This document shows positions 7,162-15,409 of a stretch of DNA of 64,000 nucleotides, in pieces. Every line of letters starts with the position of its first letter. The stretch's first letter is position 1. The notes under the pieces were generated by a model. It did not search any database and had not been told where the DNA came from. It worked only from the letters and a program-made list of their open reading frames with translations. Made by a program: the position numbers and the translations under genes. This DNA comes from an uncultured Eudoraea sp. (GTDB taxonomy: Bacteria > Bacteroidota > Bacteroidia > Flavobacteriales > Flavobacteriaceae). The stretch spans positions 20,707-84,706 of the forward strand of contig CAMYIE010000011.1 in NCBI GenBank assembly GCA_947258405.1, read 5' to 3'.

Positions 7162-9333
7162 CTAAAATTCTAAAGTTGCTCCCAACAGGAAATTAATCCC
7201 GGCCTGTGGGTAGAATCCTGCTCCTTCGATAGTGGTAATAGTTCCCGGAGTAGTAAAGTCGTCATCAAAAGTAAAAAAGTAGCCATTGGAGACAATCTGG
7301 GCATCGAATATATTGTTTACCAGGCCCGATAGAACTATGCTTTTAAGCCAGCCCCGGGTCTTTATCTGATATTGGATATTCAGATCGGTTTGTGAATACG
7401 CATCCAGTTTTGAGTTCTCTGAATCGATATTGCCCATATACTGTTCCCCAACATATTTTGTCAGTATAGCTATCAGCATTTGTTCTGTTGGCAGGTAGGT
7501 AAGGATATTTCCGAATACGACGCCAGGCGAATAAGCAATGTTGGTATCACCCAGATTTTGTAAGAGCCCATCGCGTTGGAATAAAAAGTCCAGATTCCGG
7601 TTTACACTCAGCGCCAGGTTGGGTTGCCATATAAATTTACTTCCAAAGGAAAACCGTCCATCGATCTCAAGGCCCAGTCTGTAGCTATCCCCCACATTTG
7701 CTCTGAGAGGTGCTCCTACATCGTTCAGTTCTCCTGTAAGTACTAATTGATCTTTATACCTCATAAAGTAGAGGTTGGTGTTTATACTGGTATTCGGTTT
7801 GGTATATCGCCAGCCCAGTTCAAAATCATTCAGTTTTTCGGATTTGGGACTTCCGTTTTCATAGTCATTCCGGTTGGGTTCCCGTTGGGCTACTGCATAA
7901 GAAAAATAGAGGCTGTTTGCCGGGTTGAGACTATAGGTTAACCCCGCTTTGGGGTTAAAAAAGTTGAAAGTATCATCTACCAGGCCGGTTTCCTCACCGT
8001 TTGCAGTATAACTAACAGTCCTGTATTGTAGATCCCCGAAAATGCGCCATTTATTCCTTAAGACATAATTCGCCTTGGCGTATACATTGAAATCCGTTTT
8101 CTGTGAATCATCTTCATAGTATCGATCTCTTATTTCCCCGTCTCCGGCAAATCGGGCCCAGATTACCTCGCCAAAATGATCTCCCAGGTAATTGTTCCAG
8201 CCCCCCCCAAGGACAAAGTCCCAGGTATCTGCTGCATATTGTGCAGAAAATACTGTGCCATAGAAATCATTATCAAGCCACCTTCGCCTGATCAGATCGG
8301 TGCTTGTGATAAGTTCTCCTTCTACCTCAAAAGGAGTTATGCCATAGGTTTGAAAATCATCATCTTCACGATACTGTTCAAAAAATCCCCTGCCATAGGT
8401 GTAGTGAAAGGCGAGGTTGGTTTTCCAACGATCAGATAGCACCTGGCTCCAATGGAGTTGAAAATGATCCTGTCTATAATTGTCAACCTCGTTATCGTAA
8501 AACCTGGTTTCGCCGTTCTGGTCAGTGTACATCCCGGCCGGATTAAAGGTTCTGTCATTTTGAAGAGTTTCTGCATCGATACCAAACCATGATTGGTATG
8601 TAATTTCATGGCCTCCGAATAAGAGTGCTTTTACCAGCGTTTTATCGGTGGCATAGGCTCCCTGTAAAAAATAAGATTCCAGTTCAGAAGAGGCCCGGTC
8701 TATATATCCATCCGAAGTAATTCTTGAAAGTCTCCCTGCTAGTTCGAACTTGTCGCTTAACAAGCCAGTACTGAATTTTACATTGGCCCTGAAAGTATTA
8801 AAACTTCCAAATGAAGAAGATATTTGTCCATAAGGATCCTTAGAAACACCGTCGGTCAAAAGATTAAGGCTGGCCCCAAAGGCTCCAGCACCATTGGTAG
8901 AGGTGCCAACACCCCGCTGTAATTGAAGGTTTTGGGTGGAAGAGGCAAAGTCGGGCATATTAACCCAAAAGGTTCCCTGAGACTCCGAATCGTTGTAGGG
9001 AATACCGTTGATGGTGACATTTACACGTGTAGCATCACTCCCACGGACACGTATTGCGGTATAACCTATCCCCGCACCTGCATCAGAGGTGGTAACTACT
9101 GCCGGCAGAAAATTCATAAGAACAGGTATATCCTGCCCTAGGTTTCTGGGTGCAATCTCTTCATTGGTGAGATCACTAAATGTTATGGGTGATTCTTTGG
9201 TTACACGAAGTGCAGACACCAACACCTCATCGAGGACGATCTCTTTGGCTGCCAGACTATCGGGAATTGTATCCTGACCAAAAGCGAGATAGGCACCAAT
9301 ACAAGCTATGAGTGTAAGAGTAAATCTTTTCAT
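7162..9333 (-). CDS. TonB-dependent outer-membrane receptor, predicted thiamine uptake
   Basis: A 723-residue TonB-dependent receptor. It has a signal peptide (residues 1-19, ending AFGQ), a TonB-box-like region near EIVLDEVLVSA, a plug domain (about 50-165, with GYTAIRVRGSDATRVNVTINGIPYND and GTSTNGAGAFGASLNL) and a 22-strand barrel ending in GATLEF with C-terminal Phe. There is no N-terminal carboxypeptidase-like domain and no SusD partner. A TPP riboswitch precedes it in the leader. In Bacteroidota, TPP-controlled receptors of this type have been predicted to import thiamine or its precursors, so the substrate assignment rests on that regulation, not on the barrel sequence. The FecA-like length and plug are normal. 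Confidence 0.9.
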   Translation of the reverse strand: MKRFTLTLIACIGAYLAFGQDTIPDSLAAKEIVLDEVLVSALRVTKESPITFSDLTNEEIAPRNLGQDIPVLMNFLPAVVTTSDAGAGIGYTAIRVRGSDATRVNVTINGIPYNDSESQGTFWVNMPDFASSTQNLQLQRGVGTSTNGAGAFGASLNLLTDGVSKDPYGQISSSFGSFNTFRANVKFSTGLLSDKFELAGRLSRITSDGYIDRASSELESYFLQGAYATDKTLVKALLFGGHEITYQSWFGIDAETLQNDRTFNPAGMYTDQNGETRFYDNEVDNYRQDHFQLHWSQVLSDRWKTNLAFHYTYGRGFFEQYREDDDFQTYGITPFEVEGELITSTDLIRRRWLDNDFYGTVFSAQYAADTWDFVLGGGWNNYLGDHFGEVIWARFAGDGEIRDRYYEDDSQKTDFNVYAKANYVLRNKWRIFGDLQYRTVSYTANGEETGLVDDTFNFFNPKAGLTYSLNPANSLYFSYAVAQREPNRNDYENGSPKSEKLNDFELGWRYTKPNTSINTNLYFMRYKDQLVLTGELNDVGAPLRANVGDSYRLGLEIDGRFSFGSKFIWQPNLALSVNRNLDFLFQRDGLLQNLGDTNIAYSPGVVFGNILTYLPTEQMLIAILTKYVGEQYMGNIDSENSKLDAYSQTDLNIQYQIKTRGWLKSIVLSGLVNNIFDAQIVSNGYFFTFDDDFTTPGTITTIEGAGFYPQAGINFLLGATLEF

Positions 9334-9463
9334 TCGTAATTGAGTTACGAATAAAAGGGGTAATTATTCAAATGGTTACAATGCAAGCAAATACAAATTT
9401 GCTACCCAGGGAAAGATGCAGCCAGTTCCGGATCAAATCCTTCCAGCGCTTCATCTCGTGGCG

Positions 9464-9484
9464 AAAAAAGGGTTTTTTTCCCTT
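9464..9484 (-). terminator. Hairpin with T-run after the TPP aptamer
   Basis: Immediately downstream of the aptamer the minus strand reads AAGGG, seven A, CCCTT, then four further T. This short hairpin with a U-tract looks like the expression platform: it would end transcription early when TPP is bound. The stem is only 5 bp, so the strength is uncertain. Confidence 0.5.
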
Positions 9485-9489
9485 ACACA

Positions 9490-9598
9490 CCATCCCTCGG
9501 CGGCATTACCCGCCCAGGTTCAATGGGTTTAATCTCAGCCTTTTTATCTGCAACCCAACACAGGGAATAGGTCGTCTAATAAAAAAGCACCCCTTTGA
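9490..9598 (-). promoter_or_regulatory. TPP (thiamine pyrophosphate) riboswitch, THI element
   Basis: The minus strand carries the conserved THI-box parts in the right order: AAAGGGGTGC (9596-9587), a variable P3 extension of about 45 bases, GGCTGAGA (9540-9533), ACCC-TTGAACCTGG-type sequence, and GGGTAATGCCGCCGAGGGA ending near 9493. These are the pyrimidine-sensing and pyrophosphate-sensing helices of the TPP aptamer. It lies in the leader of the TonB receptor starting at 9333 and is expected to switch that gene, and probably the small gene after it, off when TPP is plentiful. Confidence 0.93.
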
Positions 9599-9702
9599 GA
9601 TGCCACAAAAGTAACACAGGAATTTGAGAATTCATAGCGTTTAAGAAGTAGTTTGGCAAAGATGTGTCATAAACAGCGAAGGCCACAAGCCTCTCTGAGG
9701 AA

Positions 9703-11247
9703 TCAACCTTCCGGTTGGTGTTGTGATTTCAGCAGGTCATTGACAGATTTAACCGGATTAAAGGTGATAAGCGGGACCTCGACAAAAATGGAATTCCAGT
9801 AGGCCATAGCGCCATTCCAGAGTCCGGGTAATTCCAGTGCTTTCAATGCTTTACCATCTTTAGTTTTTTCTGATATAAAGCCTTGCCGGTGGTCTACAAA
9901 ATTGAGAAGGTTATATTTTTCACCTCTGTAATTTCTCACCCCACAGATGATATCCACTGGATTAAAATGTGTCGAATTGTCAAAAATATCAGACTGTTCC
10001 GGATCGCTTTTATCTATCTGGGCCGATTCGATGATCTGCAGTGAAATATGTCCCTGCGGGTCTACAATCCAAAAAGGACCACCTCCGGGATCGCCCTGGT
10101 TTTTAACCATGCCACAAATCCTTATCGGTCTGTTGATCTTGTCCTTAAGGATTTCGATCTGCTCGGCAATACTGAAAGAATGGTAAGTATCTGCAAAACG
10201 AACATTTAGTTCCCGGTAAAGGAAATCATGAATTTCGGTGAGTTGCTCGGCCAATAATCCTTCAGTCTGCAACATTCTGGCATATTCAAAAACCTTTTGT
10301 TGTATTTGTATCAGCAATCCTGCCAGCACTTCCTTGTTGAAAGCAATTTCCTCAGCGTGATGATCCACCACCACATTATCGATATTTTTAATAAAGATAA
10401 TATCAGCATCCTGGTCGTTAAGATTCTCAATTAGAGCACCATGACCGCCTGGCCTGAAAAGAAGGCTACCGTCATTTTCCCTGAATGGAGTGTTTTGCTC
10501 TGTTACAGCCAGCGTATCGGTAGCGGGTTTCTGCTGAGAAAAATTAACTATATATTCCGTATTGGTATTCCTGGTGAGTCTTTCTTTGATCTCCTGATAA
10601 TGGTCGTGGAACATGGTTTCATGCTGCTCGGATACGGTAAAGTGCAGTCGGGCAATATTGTTGGAACGCCCATATAAAGCTCCTTCCTTAAGGTGTTCTT
10701 CGAATGCTGTAGATATATGTCCTTTATAATTATGAAATGGGAGTAGTCCTTTCGGATAAAAATCGAATTGTAATTTATCGCTGTCGAGCATTTCATGCAC
10801 AAAAGCGAGGAATTTTTTGTCTTTGTTGCCTTTGGTTTTTTTAATCCTTTCCTGCACACTCTGATAAAACGGGAAGGATTTCAGGTCTTTAAAAAACTGC
10901 TCAATATCTTTATCTCCGGTACGGTTAGAATATGAGGCAAGATCTTCTTTCTCCGGATCAAATGATTCCAGAAAAGCGAAGAGAGATTTAAACATTCTCG
11001 AAGCAGCACCTGAAGCAGGTACAAATTTTAGCAGTTTGTGGTGTTCCCGATTGGAATCGTATACTTTTACCAGTTTGGTTTTCTGGGCCTTGGTGAATTT
11101 GCGAATGCCATCACCAGCCACCGCAGGACCGTTGAGTTTAATAAATGGTATCCCCTCTTCAAAAATCCGGATCTGATCCAAAACTTTATCTTCACTGATC
11201 CCTTTGGAGAACAATTGTTTGAGATCTCTATCAGAAAAGTTCGTCAT
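9703..11247 (-). CDS. DUF4301 family protein, UDPGP-like nucleotidyltransferase candidate
   Basis: A 514-residue cytoplasmic protein of family DUF4301, common in Bacteroidota and without established function. Several motifs follow the order seen in UDP-sugar pyrophosphorylases: VPASGAASRMF (76-86) where those enzymes have the G-rich nucleotide loop, PKGLLPF (165-171), FTVSEQHE (203-210) like MTS-x-x-THE, FSQQKP (236-241), RPGGHGALIENL (265-276) like PxGHGD..L, and FIKNIDN (285-291) like ..NxDN. I infer a diverged nucleotidyltransferase; the substrate is unknown. The gene overlaps the upstream kinase by 4 bases (ATGA), so the two are translationally coupled. It is the last gene of the operon before the TPP riboswitch. 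Confidence 0.85.
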   Translation of the reverse strand: MTNFSDRDLKQLFSKGISEDKVLDQIRIFEEGIPFIKLNGPAVAGDGIRKFTKAQKTKLVKVYDSNREHHKLLKFVPASGAASRMFKSLFAFLESFDPEKEDLASYSNRTGDKDIEQFFKDLKSFPFYQSVQERIKKTKGNKDKKFLAFVHEMLDSDKLQFDFYPKGLLPFHNYKGHISTAFEEHLKEGALYGRSNNIARLHFTVSEQHETMFHDHYQEIKERLTRNTNTEYIVNFSQQKPATDTLAVTEQNTPFRENDGSLLFRPGGHGALIENLNDQDADIIFIKNIDNVVVDHHAEEIAFNKEVLAGLLIQIQQKVFEYARMLQTEGLLAEQLTEIHDFLYRELNVRFADTYHSFSIAEQIEILKDKINRPIRICGMVKNQGDPGGGPFWIVDPQGHISLQIIESAQIDKSDPEQSDIFDNSTHFNPVDIICGVRNYRGEKYNLLNFVDHRQGFISEKTKDGKALKALELPGLWNGAMAYWNSIFVEVPLITFNPVKSVNDLLKSQHQPEG

Positions 11248-11807
11248 GTGTTCAAGAGCTTATCGATGTGTAAAATGGCTGTTTTTAAGCGGGTTTTCAT
11301 ATCACCTCTTAAGATAGCATAATCTCGTTGATATTTTTCAAGTGCCGACTTAAAATAGGCGAACATATGTTCCCTCTCATCAGGTTTATCGCGAAGGTCG
11401 TCTTTTTCCCATGGGATATCAATATCGGTAAGCAAATAAAGGTCGTATTTATTTGCTATGGCATACTTTTCTAGCAGTGGATCACAAGACCCAACATAAT
11501 ATGCTTCCGAATATACCTTGGTCTCTAACAGGTCGGTATCACAAATCAATAGACTATCAACTTTTTCCGCTAGTTGATTCTCAAGCCTTATCTGTCCTTC
11601 AGCTATGGGAAGCAGATCATGGGGTTCACAGGTCTTTTGTTCCCTGTCCCATTTTTCCTGCAGGTACTCCCTTGCGTATTCAGGAACCCATTTTGTATTA
11701 TAATGTGCAGACAACTGTTTTGCCAGTGTAGTCTTACCAGTAGATTCCGGACCGAATATCACTATTTTAACAAGGTCTGAGGGCTTTTGTTTAAGTTTTT
11801 CTTCCAT
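11244..11807 (-). CDS. NadR-like P-loop kinase (nicotinamide riboside or thiamine kinase candidate)
   Basis: A 187-residue ATP-binding protein resembling the C-terminal ribosylnicotinamide kinase domain of NadR (AAA_28). The Walker A motif FGPESTGKTTL lies at about residues 18-28, followed by WVPEYAREYLQEKW, the counterpart of the EYGREF segment of NadR, and CDTDLLET, the Walker B-like region. It would phosphorylate a nucleoside-like substrate brought in by the adjacent PnuC-type permease. NadR's nucleotidyltransferase and DNA-binding domains are absent. ATG 11807 (MEEKLKQK) is preferred to the longer frame from 12008, which is the shadow of pnuC. It overlaps pnuC by 46 bases and DUF4301 by 4. 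Confidence 0.85.
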   Translation of the reverse strand: MEEKLKQKPSDLVKIVIFGPESTGKTTLAKQLSAHYNTKWVPEYAREYLQEKWDREQKTCEPHDLLPIAEGQIRLENQLAEKVDSLLICDTDLLETKVYSEAYYVGSCDPLLEKYAIANKYDLYLLTDIDIPWEKDDLRDKPDEREHMFAYFKSALEKYQRDYAILRGDMKTRLKTAILHIDKLLNT

Positions 11808-12400
11808 GCAAGGTATCCAAAGATTGCGATTAGGGTAAACAGTAAATATTGGAACGATGTAAAAATAAGCCCTTTGAATAAATACAGAGGTACGGAAATA
11901 ACATCCCCTATGATCCAAAAGGTCCAGTTTTCTAATTTTTTCCTGGCCATAAGCCACATGCCAACAAAAAATATCGCAGTAGTGAGTGTATCCACATAGG
12001 CGATCCAATTGTTGAATTTATCGAACCAAATGTAAACAGCAGTCACAAAAGCCACCGTAAGTAGAAATAGTATAAGAGAAGTCACCTTTTCTTTACGGCT
12101 CGTCCTGGTTATTGGAATAAAATGTGTTGCATCTACTTTTCGGGTCCACACATACCAACCGTAAATGCTCATGGAAAAATAATATGCATTGATCAGCATA
12201 TCTCCCAATAGTCCAAAGATCCACAGGATATAAACGAAAATAGCCGTCGATATAATCCCTGTTGGGAATACAAGAATATTCTCCTTTTTGGCATACCATA
12301 CACTCAGAAATCCAAAGATCACCGCTATCAGCTCTAAAACCACCAGATAGAATGGAACGCCGTCATACTGACTAAAAAACCAATCAAAAATATGGCTCAT
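11762..12400 (-). CDS. pnuC: PnuC-family vitamin permease (nicotinamide riboside or thiamine, PnuT-like)
   Basis: A 212-residue inner-membrane protein with 7-8 predicted spans. Family signatures are LELIAVIFGFLSVWYAKKEN near the N-terminus, YGWYVWTRK in the middle, and NWTFWIIGDVISVPLYLFKG near the C-terminus. Classical PnuC carries nicotinamide riboside by facilitated diffusion and traps it through a kinase. In Bacteroidota, PnuC paralogues in TPP-regulated clusters (PnuT) are predicted thiamine carriers. Here the neighbours are a YkoF-like protein (overlap 17 bases), a NadR-like kinase (overlap 46 bases) and, further on, a TPP-controlled receptor, so thiamine is at least as likely as nicotinamide riboside. 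Confidence 0.88.
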   Translation of the reverse strand: MSHIFDWFFSQYDGVPFYLVVLELIAVIFGFLSVWYAKKENILVFPTGIISTAIFVYILWIFGLLGDMLINAYYFSMSIYGWYVWTRKVDATHFIPITRTSRKEKVTSLILFLLTVAFVTAVYIWFDKFNNWIAYVDTLTTAIFFVGMWLMARKKLENWTFWIIGDVISVPLYLFKGLIFTSFQYLLFTLIAIFGYLAWKKNLNKSPQTLLK

Positions 12401-12644
12401 ATTCGCTTCTGTTCGTCTTTACCAATTTTATGTAGAAAAGGCCATGATTCAATTCCTCGAAACTGCTTTTGATTTCTCTATGAAGGATATTCATCACCAG
12501 ATCGTATTCTCCAAAAACCTGAGTGCTCAGAGGGTTTTCAATTACAATCAGGCCCGAAGCCCGTAAATTTTTAATAAAACGAATGATATGTTCTTCGAAG
12601 TCGTCCTGAAGAGGACTAAATGTAATTTCCACAGAAACTTCCAT
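12384..12644 (-). CDS. Small YkoF/MTH1187-like protein, possible thiamine binder
   Basis: An 86-residue cytoplasmic protein. It starts MEVSVEITFSPLQDDFEEHI, continues with a helix and GLIVIENPLSTQVFGEYDLV, and has the alternating pattern of a ferredoxin-like fold. The S-T-Q-V-x-G-E/D segment after a beta strand resembles YkoF and the DUF77/MTH1187 thiamine-binding proteins. YkoF of Bacillus binds thiamine and HMP. The similarity is short and I cannot test it; the TPP-riboswitch neighbourhood supports it. It starts 6 bases after the phosphopantetheinyl transferase stop and overlaps pnuC by 17 bases, so it is a firm operon member. Confidence 0.68.
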   Translation of the reverse strand: MEVSVEITFSPLQDDFEEHIIRFIKNLRASGLIVIENPLSTQVFGEYDLVMNILHREIKSSFEELNHGLFYIKLVKTNRSEYEPYF

Positions 12645-12650
12645 AGCTGA

Positions 12651-13283
12651 TCAGTTTTTTAAGGCATAAACACAACTAAACCCTTCAAATTCGAGATGTG
12701 AGATCCTGAATGTAGCATAAAAATCACCGAATTTAATCTCACCCTTAAACCATTTTTTTTGGTCGAATTTCGGTTCGATAAAAATATTCTTATAAAAACT
12801 GAGTCCCTGAAGCGCACAAATTTTATAGAGCGATTCTTTGGCTCCCCATATTTTGGTCAATTGCCTAACCAGTTTCTCTTGTGAATCCTGATACTGCACG
12901 GTATCGAAAGTGGTAAACTTGCTTGAAATCCTGATGATTTTATCCCTTTGCTTTTCGATATCGATTCCCACTCGGTGTTGGCGACTTATAATAATACCTG
13001 TAAAAATATAGGAATGGGTTATGGAGATATGATTACCATCATGCAAATGTGGTTTGCCTATTTGATCGTAATAAAGATCCTTGTCCTGGTAACCCTCCTT
13101 TTGCATCAGATGCCTGATACTTAAAAAACCTTTCCTATGTAATTCTGACCGCATTACCCTAACCCGTTTGCTGCACAAGTTGGTCAATTGTATTCCCCGG
13201 GCAAGCTCCTCCTCTGTTTCGGTGATTTTCCAGATATGCAAGACTGCTTCGTCTGAAATGTGAATAGTTTTATAAAGCGGCAT
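12651..13283 (-). CDS. 4'-phosphopantetheinyl transferase superfamily protein
   Basis: A 210-residue enzyme that moves the phosphopantetheine arm of CoA to a carrier protein. Motifs are ISITHSYIFTGIII (about 95-108), VGIDIEKQRDK with the Mg2+-binding Asp and Glu (about 115-125), and WGAKESLYKI with the conserved Lys-Glu (about 155-165). This is the Sfp/AcpT-like class rather than the short trimeric AcpS. ATG 13283 (MPLYKTIHI) is preferred to a start at 13343, which would reach into the divergent ahcY promoter region. It heads the operon leading to the PnuC-type permease. The carrier-protein target is not in this window; it may be the fatty acid ACP. Confidence 0.9.
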   Translation of the reverse strand: MPLYKTIHISDEAVLHIWKITETEEELARGIQLTNLCSKRVRVMRSELHRKGFLSIRHLMQKEGYQDKDLYYDQIGKPHLHDGNHISITHSYIFTGIIISRQHRVGIDIEKQRDKIIRISSKFTTFDTVQYQDSQEKLVRQLTKIWGAKESLYKICALQGLSFYKNIFIEPKFDQKKWFKGEIKFGDFYATFRISHLEFEGFSCVYALKN

Positions 13284-13303
13284 GGGAATATTTAGGATAT
13301 GTT

Positions 13304-13311
13304 TACCTTTG
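13304..13311 (+). promoter_or_regulatory. Predicted promoter -7 box (TACCTTTG) for ahcY
   Basis: A TAnnTTTG match 55 bases before the ahcY ATG. The transcript would begin close to the 14-bp palindrome at 13317-13330. Confidence 0.55.
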
Positions 13312-13316
13312 CAACA

Positions 13317-13330
13317 CACTGCTTGCAGTG
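13317..13330. promoter_or_regulatory. 14-bp palindrome CACTGC-TT-GCAGTG in the ahcY leader
   Basis: A perfect 6-bp inverted repeat with a 2-base centre, lying right after the ahcY -7 box and within the divergent ahcY/phosphopantetheinyl transferase region. It could be an operator for a dimeric regulator or a small hairpin at the 5' end of the mRNA. Confidence 0.4.
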
Positions 13331-13365
13331 GATTACAAGTCAACTAATTTAAAAATAAAAAAGTT

Positions 13366-14682
13366 ATGCATACCAAGACGGTCCCTTATGTCCCCTACAA
13401 AGTGAAAGACATTTCCCTGGCAGACTGGGGACGAAAAGAAATAGAGTTAGCTGAGGCCGAGATGCCAGGTCTAATGGCATTGCGCGAAGAATATGGTGAA
13501 AGTCAGCCTTTGAAGGGAGCGCGAATAGCAGGATGCCTGCATATGACCATTCAGACGGCAGTGCTTATAGAGACCCTCGCAGCATTAGGTGCTGAAGTAA
13601 CCTGGAGTTCCTGTAACATATTTTCTACTCAGGACCATGCGGCAGCTGCAATAGCCGCTGCCGGAATTCCGGTCTATGCCTGGAAAGGGATGAATGAAGA
13701 AGAGTTCGACTGGTGTATAGAACAGACGCTTTTCTTTGGTGAAGAGCGGGAGCCGCTGAATATGATTCTTGATGATGGGGGCGACCTCACCAATATGGTC
13801 CTGGATCAATATCCCGAGCTCACTACAGGTATTAAGGGGCTATCTGAAGAGACAACTACTGGCGTTCACCGACTATATGAACGATTTAAGAATGGGGTAC
13901 TTCCCATGCCCGCAATAAATGTGAATGACTCGGTTACCAAGTCGAAGTTCGACAACAAATATGGTTGCAAGGAAAGCGCCGTAGATGCCGTAAGGCGAGC
14001 AACCGACACCATGCTGGCCGGTAAAAAAGTAGTAGTGGCCGGTTATGGGGATGTTGGTAAAGGTACCGCGGCCTCCTTCAGGGGAACTGGAGCTATTGTT
14101 ACTGTAACAGAGATCGATCCCATCTGCGCGCTTCAGGCCTGTATGGATGGATACGAGGTGAAGCGAATTGAGAATGTAATCGGCGAGGCTGATGTTGTGG
14201 TCACGGCTACCGGAAATAAAGATATTCTCCGTGAAGATCATTTCAGAGCGATGCGCGATAAGGTTATTGTTTGCAATATCGGACACTTTGACAATGAAAT
14301 CGATATGGCCTGGCTGAACGGGGAATTTGGACATACCAAAGACGAAATAAAGCCTCAGGTAGACAAGTATACCATAGATGGCAAGGATATCATCGTCCTG
14401 GCAGAAGGCCGTTTGGTAAATCTCGGCTGTGCAACCGGGCATCCGAGTTTTGTGATGAGTAATTCCTTTACCAATCAGACACTTGCCCAAATAGAACTTT
14501 GGAATAACAGTGATCAGTACGAAAACAAAGTTTATATGCTGCCAAAACACCTCGATGAGAAAGTGGCGAGGTTACACCTGGGTCGACTCGGTGCGGAATT
14601 AACTAAACTCAACGAGGATCAGGCCAAGTATATTGGAGTAAAAGTTAAGGGGCCTTTTAAACCCGACTATTACCGGTATTAA
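13366..14682 (+). CDS. ahcY: Adenosylhomocysteinase (SAH hydrolase)
   Basis: A 438-residue cytoplasmic enzyme that splits S-adenosylhomocysteine into homocysteine and adenosine, keeping SAM-dependent methylation running. The NAD+-binding loop [12 protein letters not shown] (about 224-235), the substrate-site segments [15 protein letters not shown] and [15 protein letters not shown], and the C-terminal KPDYYRY (with the Lys and Tyr that reach the NAD of the neighbouring subunit) are all intact. Length is normal for the short bacterial form. It is transcribed alone and ends at a strong hairpin at 14704-14736. Only the palindrome at 13317-13330 suggests control; no SAH riboswitch is visible. Confidence 0.98.
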   Translation: MHTKTVPYVPYKVKDISLADWGRKEIELAEAEMPGLMALREEYGESQPLKGARIAGCLHMTIQTAVLIETLAALGAEVTWSSCNIFSTQDHAAAAIAAAGIPVYAWKGMNEEEFDWCIEQTLFFGEEREPLNMILDDGGDLTNMVLDQYPELTTGIKGLSEETTTGVHRLYERFKNGVLPMPAINVNDSVTKSKFDNKYGCKESAVDAVRRATDTMLAGKKVVVAGYGDVGKGTAASFRGTGAIVTVTEIDPICALQACMDGYEVKRIENVIGEADVVVTATGNKDILREDHFRAMRDKVIVCNIGHFDNEIDMAWLNGEFGHTKDEIKPQVDKYTIDGKDIIVLAEGRLVNLGCATGHPSFVMSNSFTNQTLAQIELWNNSDQYENKVYMLPKHLDEKVARLHLGRLGAELTKLNEDQAKYIGVKVKGPFKPDYYRY

Positions 14683-14703
14683 TGATTACTCGTCTTGATA
14701 GAT

Positions 14704-14736
14704 TAAAACCCCTGGACCATGAGTCCGGGGGTTTGT
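14704..14736 (+). terminator. Intrinsic terminator after ahcY
   Basis: Stem AAACCCC-T-GGAC pairs with GTCC-G-GGGGTTT around a 4-base loop, followed by a T-rich stretch. It lies 21 bases after the ahcY stop. Confidence 0.75.
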
Positions 14737-14775
14737 GTTTAAAATTCGGACTATCTTTACAAAGCTAAAAATATC

Positions 14776-15303
14776 ATGAATATGACACTTTTCGTAGACA
14801 TGGATGAGGTGATTGCCGATACCTACATGGCCCATATTGAACTTTACAATAGTGATTTCGGTGAACAACTCACAATAGAGGAATGCTATGGGAAAGAAGT
14901 ATGGCAATGCGTCCCGACTGAAAGACAGGAGAGTGTTAGAAAACATGCTACTCGCGAAGGATTCTTCAGCATGCTAAGTCCCATTGAGGGAAGCCAGAGT
15001 ATTCTGGAACAACTTATAAATAGATATGATCTCTTTATCGCCTCTGCGGCCATGCAATACCCCAACTCATTAAAAGAGAAATCGGATTGGCTCGATGAAT
15101 TTTTTCCCTTTATCAATTGGAAGAACAGGATCCTATGCGGAGACAAACACATCTTAAAAGGAGATATCCTGATTGATGATCGCAGTTATAATCTCATGAA
15201 TTTCAAGGGCAGACCAATACTTTTTACCTCGCCACATAATGTTCATTCAAATGGATTTGAAAGGGCAAATAGCTGGAAGGAAGTTGCAGATATTTTGATT
15301 TAA
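14776..15303 (+). CDS. 5'(3')-deoxyribonucleotidase (NT5C-like HAD phosphatase)
   Basis: A 175-residue HAD-superfamily phosphatase. It begins with the catalytic motif FVDMDEVIADT (Asp nucleophile and acid/base at about residues 8 and 10), followed by motif II in FIASAAMQYP (Ser/Ala) and motif IV in ILIDDRSYN with the two metal-binding Asp. These match the NT5C family, which removes phosphate from deoxyribonucleoside monophosphates. The cytoplasmic enzyme limits dNTP pools. Start is ATG 14776 (MNMTLF); ATG 14782 is possible. It lies between two terminators and appears monocistronic. Confidence 0.9.
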   Translation: MNMTLFVDMDEVIADTYMAHIELYNSDFGEQLTIEECYGKEVWQCVPTERQESVRKHATREGFFSMLSPIEGSQSILEQLINRYDLFIASAAMQYPNSLKEKSDWLDEFFPFINWKNRILCGDKHILKGDILIDDRSYNLMNFKGRPILFTSPHNVHSNGFERANSWKEVADILI

Positions 15304-15363
15304 CCATCAGCACTTAATGCCCGATCGGCCAGATTTAGTCCCTTAGTCTAAAGTAAAACCATA

Positions 15364-15390
15364 AAAAAACCCCGGTAAACCGGGGTTTTT
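15364..15390. terminator. Bidirectional terminator between deoxyribonucleotidase and rpmA
   Basis: Perfect hairpin AACCCCGG-TAAA-CCGGGGTT flanked by an A-run and a T-run, so it can stop transcription from both converging genes. Confidence 0.9.
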
Positions 15391-15409
15391 GAATAAATAT
15401 TGTTTGTAT

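Noticed and set aside
11808-12008. N-terminal extension of the NadR-like kinase up to 12008
   Set aside because: The extension is the pnuC coding sequence read in another frame; ATG 11807 gives the normal kinase start.
13284-13365. SAH riboswitch before ahcY
   Set aside because: Only a 14-bp palindrome is present; the leader is too short for the aptamer.
13873-14550. 225-codon minus-strand frame opposite ahcY
   Set aside because: Antisense shadow caused by codon bias of ahcY; no protein-like motifs.
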